Part shown: piece after piece, positions 11,542-20,832 of the stretch | Position numbering within the stretch: the first letter of the stretch is position 1 | Layout of the letters: every line of letters begins with the position of its first letter | Source: Rickettsia rickettsii | GTDB lineage: Bacteria > Pseudomonadota > Alphaproteobacteria > Rickettsiales > Rickettsiaceae | Assembly: GCF_001951015.1 (NCBI RefSeq) | Contig: NZ_CP018914.1 | Coordinates: 1,138,001 to 1,202,000, forward strand | DNA length: 64,000 bases | Direction: 5' to 3' | Made by a program: the position numbers and the translations under genes | Notes under the pieces: generated by a model | Database searches by the model: none | Seen by the model: only the letters and a program-made list of their open reading frames with translations | What the model was told of the DNA's origin: nothing

Positions 11542-11970
11542 CTAGAGTATACTACTCTTCAGCATCCATCTATTCTTTTCATGCACCTTAATTCGTCCAA
11601 TAATCATATCGGCTGTACCCTCATCGCCCTCTGCTTGTGCTACTTTGAGTCCCTTATATAAGGTATCTCTAATAATATCTTGATCTTTTGTTAGACTTTT
11701 AAGCATTTCATTTGCCGTTGCGTTTAGATTTGCCTCATCTATAGATGCAAGTTTTATTAAATCTGATAATGCGGGAACTTTAGCATTTAAACTTCTTATT
11801 CTTTCAGCAAGCTCATCTAAGCTTTCAGCTAAATCTTCATACTGCCCCTCAAATAATAAATGTAGACTTCTAAACTCTGCTCCTTCTACATTCCAATGAT
11901 AATTTTGTGTTTTAAAATATAAAGCATAGCTATCTGCTAAAATTTGTTCTAAAGCTTTTACTACTTGCAT
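11542..11970 (-). CDS. dps: Dps-family ferritin-like protein
   Basis: A 142-residue four-helix protein of the DNA-protection/iron-storage (Dps) family. The ferroxidase ligands are visible: His in NYHWNVEG, a second His twelve residues later (SLHLLFE), and Asp/Glu in SLDELAERI. It lacks the long lysine-rich N-terminal tail used by E. coli Dps to bind DNA, so it may mainly store iron and detoxify peroxide, as in Listeria-type Dps. Stands alone, convergent with nothing; the 3' end is next to a repeat and the 5' spacer is AT-rich. Family call is firm, DNA binding is not. Confidence 0.88.
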   Translation of the reverse strand: MQVVKALEQILADSYALYFKTQNYHWNVEGAEFRSLHLLFEGQYEDLAESLDELAERIRSLNAKVPALSDLIKLASIDEANLNATANEMLKSLTKDQDIIRDTLYKGLKVAQAEGDEGTADMIIGRIKVHEKNRWMLKSSIL

Positions 11971-12102
11971 AATACCCTTAAATTTCTATGAACTTTTTGA
12001 CTTTATAACATTTCTTTAGATACTTCAAGCGATATTGAAATTTATATAATTTACCTAATTGCAATTATTATATATTAATTATTAATTTTTGTTAATAATT
12101 TC

Positions 12103-12131
12103 TTGACTATCAAATAAGTACTGCTGATTAT
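12103..12131 (+). promoter_or_regulatory. Candidate sigma-70 promoter for the 12167 gene
   Basis: TTGACT (12103-12108), a 17-base spacer and GATTAT (12126-12131). A ribosome-binding site AAAGGAA follows 7 bases before the ATG at 12167. Conserved expression signals fit a gene that was functional until recently. Confidence 0.45.
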
Positions 12132-12166
12132 GCCCTTCAATTTTAAAAATCCAAAGGAATAGCAAA

Positions 12167-13223
12167 ATGATACATCAATTAACTTCATTTTTAACCACTG
12201 TGGCAAGCATTACTATAACAGTAAGAGCAACAATTGGAGATCAAGAATATAATATGCTTCAAATAGGATATAACGGAGAAAATTATTATATAGATCCTAC
12301 TACAAAAAATTTAATTGTATCGAATTGTCCTAAAAACAATATGGCAGCGATGGAGTATAGCAAAGGAATTGAATTATTAAATAACGATATAATGATAATG
12401 GAGACAATATACGAGATTATATATTAAAAAAAACAAGGTGATAATACTTTTATGTATGAGGAAGCATTGATGAAAATATGTCAAGAAAATTTTCGTTATT
12501 ATTTTGATCCACACAATTATACTAAAATTTAAAACCCTACTATTGAGTATATACTTAATACTGCAGCAACTAATAACCCTATTACTATAGGTTATAGTAA
12601 AGGGTGCAAAATATTTGAGGTACTTAAAGGAAATAATTTGAATGGAATTTATTCAGAAATAAAGGATTTAATATCTAACCCGATATCTAGCACTACTCAA
12701 GGTACTAACACAATAGAAAACTTATTAGAACTCATAACAAAAGACTTATCTGAAATAGCAGCTAATCCGATTAATAACACAATAACAAGCTCTACTGACG
12801 AAATTTCTGAATCAATCTTTTCCGATAACACCGAAAGTTAGACTGAAACGGGAATAAATTTAATTAATAACACCGTAGCAAACCTTACTAATACTGCTTT
12901 CAATACAACTTACAACTTTCAAGAAAATATGTTTGATGAGAGTGATAATGATAATTCCTTAGTTGCTCAATATATAAGCATTGGCACAGCTGTAGTTGCC
13001 TCCATAGCTGTTATAATAGGTGTAGGGGTAACTTGGGTATGTTAGAAATAAAAACGCAACAAAAGCTAAATTAAAACAATATATTGATGAAATTGAAGCT
13101 GAAAAACTTGCTGCTGAAATTAATGAAGATGTTACTACTGAAAATAACACTCTACTTGATAATGATCATGCTGTGGTAGATATGACCGGAGTCTCCTATG
13201 AAGAAGAAGGTACTTTAGTATAG
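12167..13223 (+). pseudogene. Degraded gene for an unknown membrane-anchored protein
   Basis: One ancestral reading frame of about 350 codons can be followed from ATG 12167 to TAG 13223. It is cut by in-frame stops near 12425, 12533 and 12839, and by a stop plus single-base frameshift near 13043. The product would start MIHQLTSFLTTVASITITV, have a middle rich in Asn/Ile/Ser/Thr (ISNPISSTTQGTNTIENLL), one strong membrane segment near the C-terminus (ISIGTAVVASIAVIIGVGVT) and an acidic tail (EEEGTLV). I do not recognise the family. A single C-terminal TM with an acid tail would fit a membrane or surface-exposed protein, but that is inference. Confidence 0.75.
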
Positions 13224-13303
13224 ATAACCTAGAGTATTGCTTTTTAATCAACAACCAATAGCAAATTCACTGTTGGTTGTTCCTCGAAAATAAAAATTGA
13301 GAT

Positions 13304-14099
13304 TTATTTCAATTCTTGATTTATCAATTCTTTTAGCTTTTCTTTCGCTGCTTCTTTAGAACGTTGCCCTGCATAAGAATAATAATTTTTATTATCTTCA
13401 ATGAAATGTACAAAGAAAACTGTTCTGTCATTTTTTTGTAGCCAACCTATAAACCATCCAATTTTACGATCCTTTAACTTTACAGTTCTATCTTGGCTAA
13501 GTTTATTACCACTACCTGTTTTACCGTAACGCTTCCAACAATCTACAAAATCTTCAATAAACAAAATATTTTTAGTCATTTCTTGGGCTTGAACACTTAC
13601 AGGCAATTTATTCTCTGCTAGTTTCTGAAGAAAAGCTAATTGTTCTTACGGTGAAATTTCTAAAGAACTAGAAAGCCATACATTAGTTAAACAGTTATTC
13701 TTGCCTTTATCTCCTCCTGAAATATCACGATTACCATAATCACATTATGTTACATAATCACGAAATTTTTCAATACCTAATTCTTTAGTAATAATCTGAG
13801 AATACCAAACACAGCTATTCTTCATCCAATCTTTAGGTGTTTGGGATTGTTTCCAAACTTCAAGATAGTCAGCATATCCTGCTTTAACAGGTAATTTTGG
13901 ATGAGTTTCATCAATTAAAAACCCATCATCATAACCCATTAAACTTATAGCAATTTTAAATGTTGAGCATGGAGCATAACGAGACTCACAATTACCTTCT
14001 TGTTTTATAATTTTCATTAACTAAAAAACAATCCGCTTGAGTTATAAAAGTTATAGTAAGTGATATTAGGGCAGTGAGATATAAAATAATTTTTTTCAT
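13304..14099 (-). pseudogene. Class D (OXA-type) beta-lactamase, inactivated
   Basis: Penicillin-hydrolysing serine enzyme, now broken. The reverse strand begins with a good signal peptide from 14099 ([18 protein letters not shown]), then a single-base frameshift near 14000-14015. All three active-site motifs survive: STFK (in APCSTFKIA), the S-x-V motif (NSCVWYSQ) and KTG (YGKTGSGN). In-frame TAA codons interrupt at 13745 and near 13645. The remaining C-terminal part ends KEKLKELINQELK. With two stops and one frameshift no active enzyme can be made. The preserved motifs show the loss is recent. Confidence 0.92.
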
Positions 14100-14140
14100 A
14101 GGTTAAAATAAAAATAGGTGGTTTTGTTGTATGATACCGA

Positions 14141-14253
14141 TGTCATGCCCGCGGAAGCGGGAATCCAGGGTGCACGATAAATCGAACTTTTAATTTTTAA
14201 AATTTGCTGTATTGCTGCTTTTTTCCTGGATTCCCGCTTCCGCGGGCATGACA
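14141..14253. repeat. Long inverted repeat, 'gtcat-cccgc' family
   Basis: A near-perfect ~26-bp inverted repeat (GTCATGCCCGCGGAAGCGGG... / ...CCCGCTTCCGCGGGCATGAC) around an AT-rich middle of about 60 bases. It lies between the beta-lactamase pseudogene and mrcA. Relatives near 30.5, 31.7, 45.1, 49.5, 51.8, 53.0 and 57.7 kb keep the outer GTCAT...ATGAC but differ in the inner arm. Confidence 0.85.
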
Positions 14254-14295
14254 TAGAAAACAGGGAATGACATCGGCTTAAACTAATTATACAGT

Positions 14296-16668
14296 TTAGT
14301 AAATTTCCTGCGATTGATCTTCCTTACTCGGTACATAATCAAAAATATCATTATTATCTTGATTATCAATCATATATTCATTCTCAAGCATCTGAACATT
14401 ATTTACTTTAAATGCTTCTATAACAGTACCGCTTGGTGTAATTTTACCAGTTGCTCTATCTACGGGAATTAGCTTAATTGAATCTGGAACTTTGAAAGGC
14501 AGCGATGGCTTATCCTTATAAGCATTACTCATAAAATCAATAAAAATCGGTAATACTACGTTTGAGCCTGTTGCTCTTTTTCCAAGCTCTTTCGGTGTAT
14601 CATAACCCACATAACTGCCGACTACTATTGTGGGTGTAAAACCTACAAACCATGTATCTTTACTATTGTTACTAGTACCGGTTTTTCCGCCGATAATTTT
14701 CCCTAACTTCTTCGCAGCATAACCGGTACCTCTATCTATTGCTCCGGTTAAAAACGAAGTAATTTGATAATCACTAGCTTCATCCGTAACTCTATAGATA
14801 TATTCTTTCGGTATTTCTAATATTGCGGTATCTAAATTACTATCCGAAACATTACAAGCAAGACATTCTCTATCATCTCGCCTATAAATAATTTTACCGT
14901 TACGATCTTTAATTAATTCTACAAAATGAGGCTCAACTTTTTTACCGCCGTTAGCAATAATTGCATAAGCATTAGTCATTCTGCTAAGTGTGGTTTCAAT
15001 TGAACCAAGTACCATAGAATAAACTTTTTTTGGTTCATTATTAATACCGAAACGCTTAATTATATCAACGATTTTTGTAAGTCCTACGGCAGTTGCAACT
15101 CTTACTGTTATAAGATTACGAGATTTTTCAAGACCAGTACGCATAGTGATTTCACCTAAAAACTTACCCTCATAATTTTTAGGACGCCAACTAGGCATCC
15201 CTGGACCTTGCGAAATCTCAATAGGTCCATCATTAAAAATCTGATTCGGCTTAACACCGTTTTCAAGAGCTGCTAAATAAACAAAGGTTTTACTCAAAGA
15301 ACCGGGTTGACGCAGTGCTTGAGTTACTCTATCAAATTTACTTGTGGAAAAATCATAACCGCCAACGCTTGCAAGTACCTGTCCGGTATTTGGGTTCATA
15401 ACCATAATAGCACCGTTTACTTCAGGAATCTGACGAAGAGCATACCCCTCTTTTATAGCCTCAACCACTATCACATCACCTTTTTTAAGCAAGGTCTTAA
15501 CTGATTTAAGATTACTTCTTGCCCATTTCATTTCAGCAATAGGCATCTTAGATTTGCTGCCGTCTATAAGTCCAATCTCTACATGATTATCGGCTACATC
15601 TAGAACTACAGCTAATTTATACTCTAAAAGCGATGGAGGAGTCGGTAGTTTTTTTAGCTCTCCTTGCCAATTATCAAGAGAAATATTAGCTATAGGCTTT
15701 CTAAAACCACGCCTTCTATCAAACTCCCTTAGACCTTTTCTTAGAGAGTTTTCAGCTAATTGCTGCATCTTTGCATCTAAAGAAGTAATGATAGTAAGAC
15801 CTCCGGTATAAAATTCTTCCTGACTATTTAACATCCTAATTACTTCTTCTCTGACCTGTGCAGCATAATAATCTGCTGTAACAGTTTCTTCCTTAGCTCG
15901 TTTACGTAAAACTATCGGGCTATCCATAGCTTCTTTCGCAGCATCTCTTGTTATATAACCATCTTCAAACATACGTGCTATTACGTAATCACGACGAGCT
16001 TTTACTCTAGCATAGTTTCTCTCAGGATTAAGTTCGGAAGGGGCTTTAGGCAGTGCCGCAATAAAAGCTGATTCTGCAATAGTAAGTTCCTCTACGGATT
16101 TATTAAAATAATTTTGTGCAGCTACCGCAACACCGTATGCACCACGACCAAAAAATGTTTGATTAAGATATAATTCTAAAATTTGATCCTTAGTAAATAC
16201 TCTTGAAATCATATAAGAAAGAATCGCTTCTTTAATCTTACGTTCAAGAGAAACTTCGTTAGTTAGCAGAAAATTTTTAACCACTTGCTGAGTAATGGTA
16301 GACGCTCCTTCCATACGCCTATTATGTAAATAATTAGATATGTTTAAAAATGCCGCTCTAACTATTCCAAACAAATCAACGCCGGGATGGTTATAGAAAT
16401 TCTTATCCTCAGCTGCAATAAAACTTTCTATTAGCGAACTCGGTACGCTATTAATCGGTACAAACACACGACGTTCAAAAGCGTACTCCTCCATTAATTT
16501 GCCGTCACGGGAATAAATACGCGTTACCGACGGCGGATAATAACGTGCAAGCTGTGAGTAATCAGGCAAATCACGTGAATAGTGGTATATTATATAAGCA
16601 GTAATCCCGCAACCTACTAAAATAAGGAAGACAAAAATTTTTAAACAAAAAAGAAGAGATTTATACAT
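14296..16668 (-). CDS. mrcA: Penicillin-binding protein 1A (bifunctional)
   Basis: Inner-membrane enzyme that polymerises and cross-links peptidoglycan, 790 residues. One N-terminal TM (about 5-30), a glycosyltransferase domain with the catalytic-Glu block AAEDKNFYNHPGVD and GASTITQQVVKN, and a transpeptidase domain with SxxK (GSLSKTF; usually SAFKPF), SRN and KTGTS motifs. The SLSK form of the first motif still has Ser and Lys in place. The start at 16668 is 3 bases from the miaB stop, so miaB and mrcA form an operon. Consistent with a thin but real cell wall in Rickettsia. Confidence 0.95.
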   Translation of the reverse strand: MYKSLLFCLKIFVFLILVGCGITAYIIYHYSRDLPDYSQLARYYPPSVTRIYSRDGKLMEEYAFERRVFVPINSVPSSLIESFIAAEDKNFYNHPGVDLFGIVRAAFLNISNYLHNRRMEGASTITQQVVKNFLLTNEVSLERKIKEAILSYMISRVFTKDQILELYLNQTFFGRGAYGVAVAAQNYFNKSVEELTIAESAFIAALPKAPSELNPERNYARVKARRDYVIARMFEDGYITRDAAKEAMDSPIVLRKRAKEETVTADYYAAQVREEVIRMLNSQEEFYTGGLTIITSLDAKMQQLAENSLRKGLREFDRRRGFRKPIANISLDNWQGELKKLPTPPSLLEYKLAVVLDVADNHVEIGLIDGSKSKMPIAEMKWARSNLKSVKTLLKKGDVIVVEAIKEGYALRQIPEVNGAIMVMNPNTGQVLASVGGYDFSTSKFDRVTQALRQPGSLSKTFVYLAALENGVKPNQIFNDGPIEISQGPGMPSWRPKNYEGKFLGEITMRTGLEKSRNLITVRVATAVGLTKIVDIIKRFGINNEPKKVYSMVLGSIETTLSRMTNAYAIIANGGKKVEPHFVELIKDRNGKIIYRRDDRECLACNVSDSNLDTAILEIPKEYIYRVTDEASDYQITSFLTGAIDRGTGYAAKKLGKIIGGKTGTSNNSKDTWFVGFTPTIVVGSYVGYDTPKELGKRATGSNVVLPIFIDFMSNAYKDKPSLPFKVPDSIKLIPVDRATGKITPSGTVIEAFKVNNVQMLENEYMIDNQDNNDIFDYVPSKEDQSQEIY

Positions 16669-16671
16669 GAC

Positions 16672-18009
16672 TTATAATATTTCGCCGGTTAAACTATTAA
16701 GTGAAGCCTTAGTAATTTTTACATCAATGATTTTACCAAGTAAAGACTTATTAGGGTTTTGGATATATACGGACTGCATGTATGGAGTTTTACCTATTAT
16801 CTGGTCGTCGAATTTACCATTGCGATCAAATAGAACTTTCATAGTACTACCAACACAACTTGTATTAAAAGCTAGTTGCTGAGCCATGAGTTCTTGTTGT
16901 AATATAGTTAATCTCTCTGATTTTATATGTTCAGGTATTTGGTCGGTTCTAGTTGCACCAGGTGTGCCGGGACGTGGGCTATATTTAAACGAATAACACT
17001 GACCGTATTTTACTCTACGGACCAAATCTAATGTATCTTCAAAATCTTCATCTGTTTCACCGGGAAACCCGACAATAAAATCAGAGGATAAAACGATATC
17101 AGGCCTTGCTTCTCTTAAGCGATTAATTATATCAAAATAATATTCCCGATCATGTTTGCGGTTCATGGCTTTTAATATTTTATTTGAACCTGACTGCACC
17201 GGTAGATGTAGAAACGGCATTAATTTAGGTTCGGTGCCGTACAGCTTTATTAGATCATTATTCATATCTATCGGGTGTGAGGTGGTATAACGTAATCTCT
17301 CTAAATTGGGAATTTGTGCTAGATGTTTGAGTAAATCGGCTAGACTAAATATTTTATCTGCAGGACCTTTACCGTGATATGCATTGACATTTTGTCCAAG
17401 TAACATAATTTCTTTAGCACCGCTACTAACTACTTTTAGTGCTTCTCTGTAAACCTGCTCTACATTTCTTGAAAATTCAGCACCTCTAGTATAAGGTACT
17501 ACGCAGAAAGTACAAAATTTATCGCACCCTTCCTGTACCGATATAAAGGCACTTGTTCCTTGCGGATATAATTGCTCAGGTAGCTGATCAAATTTTGCTT
17601 CTTCAACAAAATCAAGATCGATTAAGTGTTTTTCATGTCTAACGACTTTTGAGATTAATTCCGGTAGGTTATAATAAGATTGCGGACCGACAACAATATC
17701 AACATAAGGAGTTCTTGTAAAAATCTCCTCCCCTTCCGCCTGTGCAACACAACCAGCTACAACTATTATTGCAGAACTTAAACCTTGTTTTGTTCTGGTA
17801 TCTTGTAGTTTCTTAATACGACCGAGTTCAGAATAAGTTTTCTCAGCTGCTTTCTCTCTGATATGACAAGTATTTAGAATAATAACATCTGCTTCTTCAA
17901 TATTTTCAGTAGGTTCATAGCCAAAGGGATAAAGCAAATCCTGCATCTTAATGGAATCATAAACATTCATCTGACATCCGTAGGTCTTAATATAAAGCTT
18001 CTTACTCAT
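16672..18009 (-). CDS. miaB: tRNA-2-methylthio-N6-dimethylallyladenosine synthase MiaB
   Basis: Radical-SAM methylthiotransferase acting on A37 of tRNAs that read UNN codons. The 445-residue protein has the MTTase N-domain with three cluster Cys (GCQMN, NTCHIRE, VAGC), the radical-SAM motif GCDKFCTFC (C-x3-C-x2-C) followed by VPYTRG, the GQNVNAYHG block typical of MiaB, and a C-terminal TRAM-like domain. Directly upstream of mrcA on the same strand. Confidence 0.96.
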   Translation of the reverse strand: MSKKLYIKTYGCQMNVYDSIKMQDLLYPFGYEPTENIEEADVIILNTCHIREKAAEKTYSELGRIKKLQDTRTKQGLSSAIIVVAGCVAQAEGEEIFTRTPYVDIVVGPQSYYNLPELISKVVRHEKHLIDLDFVEEAKFDQLPEQLYPQGTSAFISVQEGCDKFCTFCVVPYTRGAEFSRNVEQVYREALKVVSSGAKEIMLLGQNVNAYHGKGPADKIFSLADLLKHLAQIPNLERLRYTTSHPIDMNNDLIKLYGTEPKLMPFLHLPVQSGSNKILKAMNRKHDREYYFDIINRLREARPDIVLSSDFIVGFPGETDEDFEDTLDLVRRVKYGQCYSFKYSPRPGTPGATRTDQIPEHIKSERLTILQQELMAQQLAFNTSCVGSTMKVLFDRNGKFDDQIIGKTPYMQSVYIQNPNKSLLGKIIDVKITKASLNSLTGEIL

Positions 18010-18044
18010 AATTTTATATATATATATCTTTAAACTAAAAGCCT

Positions 18045-18175
18045 AGTATACGAAGATCAAATTCAAAAAGAGCGAGGAGTTCACAAGGCAAGATGAGCTG
18101 CGTATAACGTAATACGCGAGAACCGAAGCTCTTGTAGAACGACTCAGCCAATTTTTGCAGTTCATCGAATATACT
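18045..18175. repeat. RPE-like palindromic element upstream of miaB
   Basis: AGTATACGAAGATCAAATTC at one end and GTTCATCGAATATACT at the other, with inner inverted arms around ATAACGTAATACGCG. Closest relative in the window is 9878-10007. Confidence 0.75.
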
Positions 18176-18266
18176 AAAGGTTTATATTATACTATATTTA
18201 TATCAATCTTTAAACTAAAACCTTAATGGGCATTGCTCAATAACTATAGATATCTTTAAAAGCCCA

Positions 18267-18382
18267 GTCATTGCGAGGAAAAACTGCAAGTTTTGACGAA
18301 GCAATCCAGTTAAAAATGCTAATATTTAGATTTTTATTATTTTTGCTAGATTGCTACGCTCCTTGCAGTCGCTCGCAATGAC
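18267..18382. repeat. Dispersed palindromic repeat, 'cattgcgag' family
   Basis: GTCATTGCGAGGAAAAACTG ... GTCGCTCGCAATGAC. Together with the RPE-like element it fills the 420-base gap between the HEPN remnant and miaB; I see no gene there. Confidence 0.85.
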
Positions 18383-18431
18383 GACTCGGTATCCAGGCAG
18401 ATAATGCTGAGTTAGTAATGACACTCAATCC

Positions 18432-19273
18432 TTACGGATTAATTCTTGCTGTACAGATTCTTGCGGTGATTTCTTTTAATTTTTCTATTCTTTCAATAAG
18501 ACAAAGCAGCTGTTCTTTAGTAATTTTATAGTTTTTATCATATCTTGCATCAACATAAGCTTTTTCAAGAAGCTCAAAACACTTTTTTTGTTCTTCGGTT
18601 AATTGAAGAAATACACTCCATAATTCATTGTCATAATTTCCTGCCATGCTACCTAGTTCTTGTAAATTATGTAATTGAGGTTTGTAGTTTGAGGAAACTA
18701 ATAAAATAGTACTGTAAAGACTTTCTGTAGCTTGATGAAGGTCAAAGGCTGATAAAAAGCATACTACAAATCGCTTAAATAAGTAGTTGCCCCTTTTAAA
18801 AAACCTTTACCTCTACCAATCGCTCCAAGATAAATCTTTAGCCTCGCTAAGTATAAATTCACCGCTATCATATATAAAGAATACTTTCTTTTTTTATATC
18901 GGTATAAAAATAACGTCCTTTTTCTAACTGCCTACTTATTTCCTCTATTGACTCTAGAATTATCGATATTCTTGAATCATACGGAATAATTTGCTTAGGG
19001 TTTATTATTCCTGTGTTTTCTAATCTTATATATTTATATTATCTTTTAATCTTAAAGCACTGTATCCTTTATATTTACCTTTTTTCAGAATTATCAAAAT
19101 ATCAGTATCGCTATGATAGCCGTAAGGTAGATCATGTACCCAATCGCCTCTAGCAAAAGAGCCGTACAAGATAATCATAGCGATTTTTCCTGTGCAATAT
19201 CTAAAATCTGCTGCACTATAAAATTAAGCCTTGCTCTAATTTTAAGAGAACGTTCGGGCAAGGTGGTTTTCAT
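18432..19273 (-). pseudogene. MNT nucleotidyltransferase-HEPN fusion gene, multiply broken
   Basis: Reading the minus strand from ATG 19273 gives MKTTLPERSLKIRARLNFIV, then after a frameshift the nucleotidyltransferase signature ILYGSFARGDW...SDTDILIIL (GSxARG and SDxD). Further frameshifts near 19035 and 18885 and stops near 18800 separate this from a C-terminal HEPN domain: FVVCFLSAFDLHQATESLYS, YKPQLHNLQELGSMAGNYD and ending with an intact 71-codon piece (LLEKAYVDARYDKNYKI). MNT and HEPN domains are widely paired as toxin-antitoxin-like or nucleotide-transfer systems. Here both were in one polypeptide. At least three frameshifts rule out function. Confidence 0.82.
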
Positions 19274-19281
19274 TTAAATAT

Positions 19282-20130
19282 CTATACTTTATATTTTTCT
19301 GCTTTTAGCTTTTTTATTTCTTCTATTGTAAGCTTAATATATCGTGCTATTTTCTCTATAGGCTCATTCTCTATTAGCATTTCTTTTGCAGTTTCAATTT
19401 TCTCTTTTTCTATGCCCTTCTCCATCCCGGCATTAAACTTTTCTTCAAACTTATCTATTTCTTGTTATATAGCCATTTCAGCTCTAAAATAATCATCATG
19501 CTCTTGTTCTGTCCATTTATATTGCTCTAAACTTGCATATGCCGATAACACAATTTCATTTTTAATCTCTTTTGGCGGTTCTTGTTCTTGCGAAGCATAT
19601 TTTAATAAATGCAACCATTCATCGGTATCATCTTTAAGATCATTTTTTTAAACTTCCCTAGTTCAATAAATACATAAGTTAATGAAAACAAATATTATTT
19701 ATGGATATTGCTTTCTTTTATATGATGATAGCTAATATACGGCAATTCATCAGGCAAAGCTTTTGCTCCTATGAGAGCAATTATTACTACCGGCAATAAA
19801 TCCTTATGTTTCATACCCTTCTTAATTTGACTAACGTGGGTATAATAACCGTAAAGCTGCGTTCTATTAAGATAATCTTTCTCCATTTTACGCTGCATCT
19901 CGATTATATACCATCTACCGGTTTCATCTTTAACTTTTATATCGAACAAACTTCTTTGCCCTTCAAGAAATACAGGTAACTGTTCAGTAGTTATATAGCT
20001 TAAATCTATGATTCTATCTCCTTGCGATAACCTAAGAAGAGAGGTCAATAAATTTATTAATTTTACTTTATCGCTAAATAGTTTTTTAAATGCGACATCA
20101 TTTGTACCGTCTAAATATCTTTGGATAAAT
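19282..20130 (-). pseudogene. Rpn/PD-(D/E)XK nuclease family protein ('putative transposase'), broken
   Basis: The ancestral frame starts around YLDGTNDVAFKKLFSDKVKL (near 20125) and continues LINLLTSLLRLSQGD. It then carries the nuclease core FDIKVKDETGRWYIIEMQRK (D...ExQ motif of the PD-(D/E)XK fold) and YYTHVSQIKKG. A stop at 19695 with frameshifts near 19625-19690 and another in-frame stop near 19468 break the C-terminal half, which ends MEKGIEKEKIETAKEMLIEN...EEIKKLKAEKYKV. The family includes the recombination-promoting nucleases (Rpn), often labelled transposases. No ATG in frame remains at the 5' end, where a palindromic element lies nearby. Confidence 0.82.
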
Positions 20131-20204
20131 AATTATATCTTTGGTAAATCTTTATTAGCAAATTAACTTCAGGCAGTAAATTACTTTTACAATTTATTAT
20201 CGGT

Positions 20205-20358
20205 ACTAGGCTTCTTGTATCACCTATCTTATAAAGAGGCACTTGAAGGAAACACGGAACACAGCACTGCAGCGTACATAAAAGTACGTGAGGATGCGAG
20301 TACCGGATTGACGTACAAATTACCTTTAGAAGGAGGTTATGCAAGAAGCCTATTAATA
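20205..20358 (+). repeat. Rickettsia palindromic element with coding-like frame
   Basis: The ends pair as inverted repeats (TAGGCTTCTTG / CAAGAAGCCTA). The plus strand reads [20 protein letters not shown] followed by [17 protein letters not shown]. This is the peptide pattern known from a class of Rickettsia palindromic elements that can insert in frame into proteins. Here it sits between genes. Confidence 0.8.
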
Positions 20359-20832
20359 CCTATCATTATCATCATACACTCCCCAAATTACTTTCTTGGA
20401 AATCCAACCTGTGTAATCCTTACATGTAATTTGGCAGAATTGTTCTTTACATTTTTTCAAACTACAACGAACTTTTGGCATTAATTTTGCTATAACTCGG
20501 CTTTTATGGTCTGCGGATTTGGTAAGTTCTATTTCCTTATCAGAAGTAATAACTACTGATCTTTTACCTGATAAAACGCTTGAATGTATCCAACCACCTT
20601 CGCCGTTAATGTCACGTACTTGTCGCCATTGCTTGTACTCTGCAGTTATTTCTACCGGTTCGCCTTTTTTAACAAAAACCCATTCTACGGCAGATTTAGT
20701 AGTTGGTCCGCTCCTTGCATTTACTTCATTAGATTTTATTGAAACAAATCTCGGAATAGGCAATTTTTTATTATCGGCATTAATTGTTGTTGATAATATT
20801 ACAATAATTAAAGTAATAAGAATTTTAATCAT
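20353..20832 (-). CDS. Exported SH3-domain protein
   Basis: From the ATG at 20832 the product is 159 residues with a signal peptide ([18 protein letters not shown]) and two SH3-like units. The first (about 30-85) has [18 protein letters not shown] and EWRQV-type cores ([20 protein letters not shown]); the second has [19 protein letters not shown] and [12 protein letters not shown]. The Cys residues in [15 protein letters not shown] could form disulfides in the periplasm. Bacterial SH3 proteins of this type are thought to bind cell wall or periplasmic partners. The start overlaps the end of kefB by 8 bases, so the two are translationally linked. An upstream start at 20856 is possible but lies inside kefB. 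Confidence 0.85.
   Translation of the reverse strand: MIKILITLIIVILSTTINADNKKLPIPRFVSIKSNEVNARSGPTTKSAVEWVFVKKGEPVEITAEYKQWRQVRDINGEGGWIHSSVLSGKRSVVITSDKEIELTKSADHKSRVIAKLMPKVRCSLKKCKEQFCQITCKDYTGWISKKVIWGVYDDNDRY

Noticed and set aside
19282-20130. Active transposon
   Set aside because: The nuclease gene is broken and no terminal inverted repeats or target duplication were seen.
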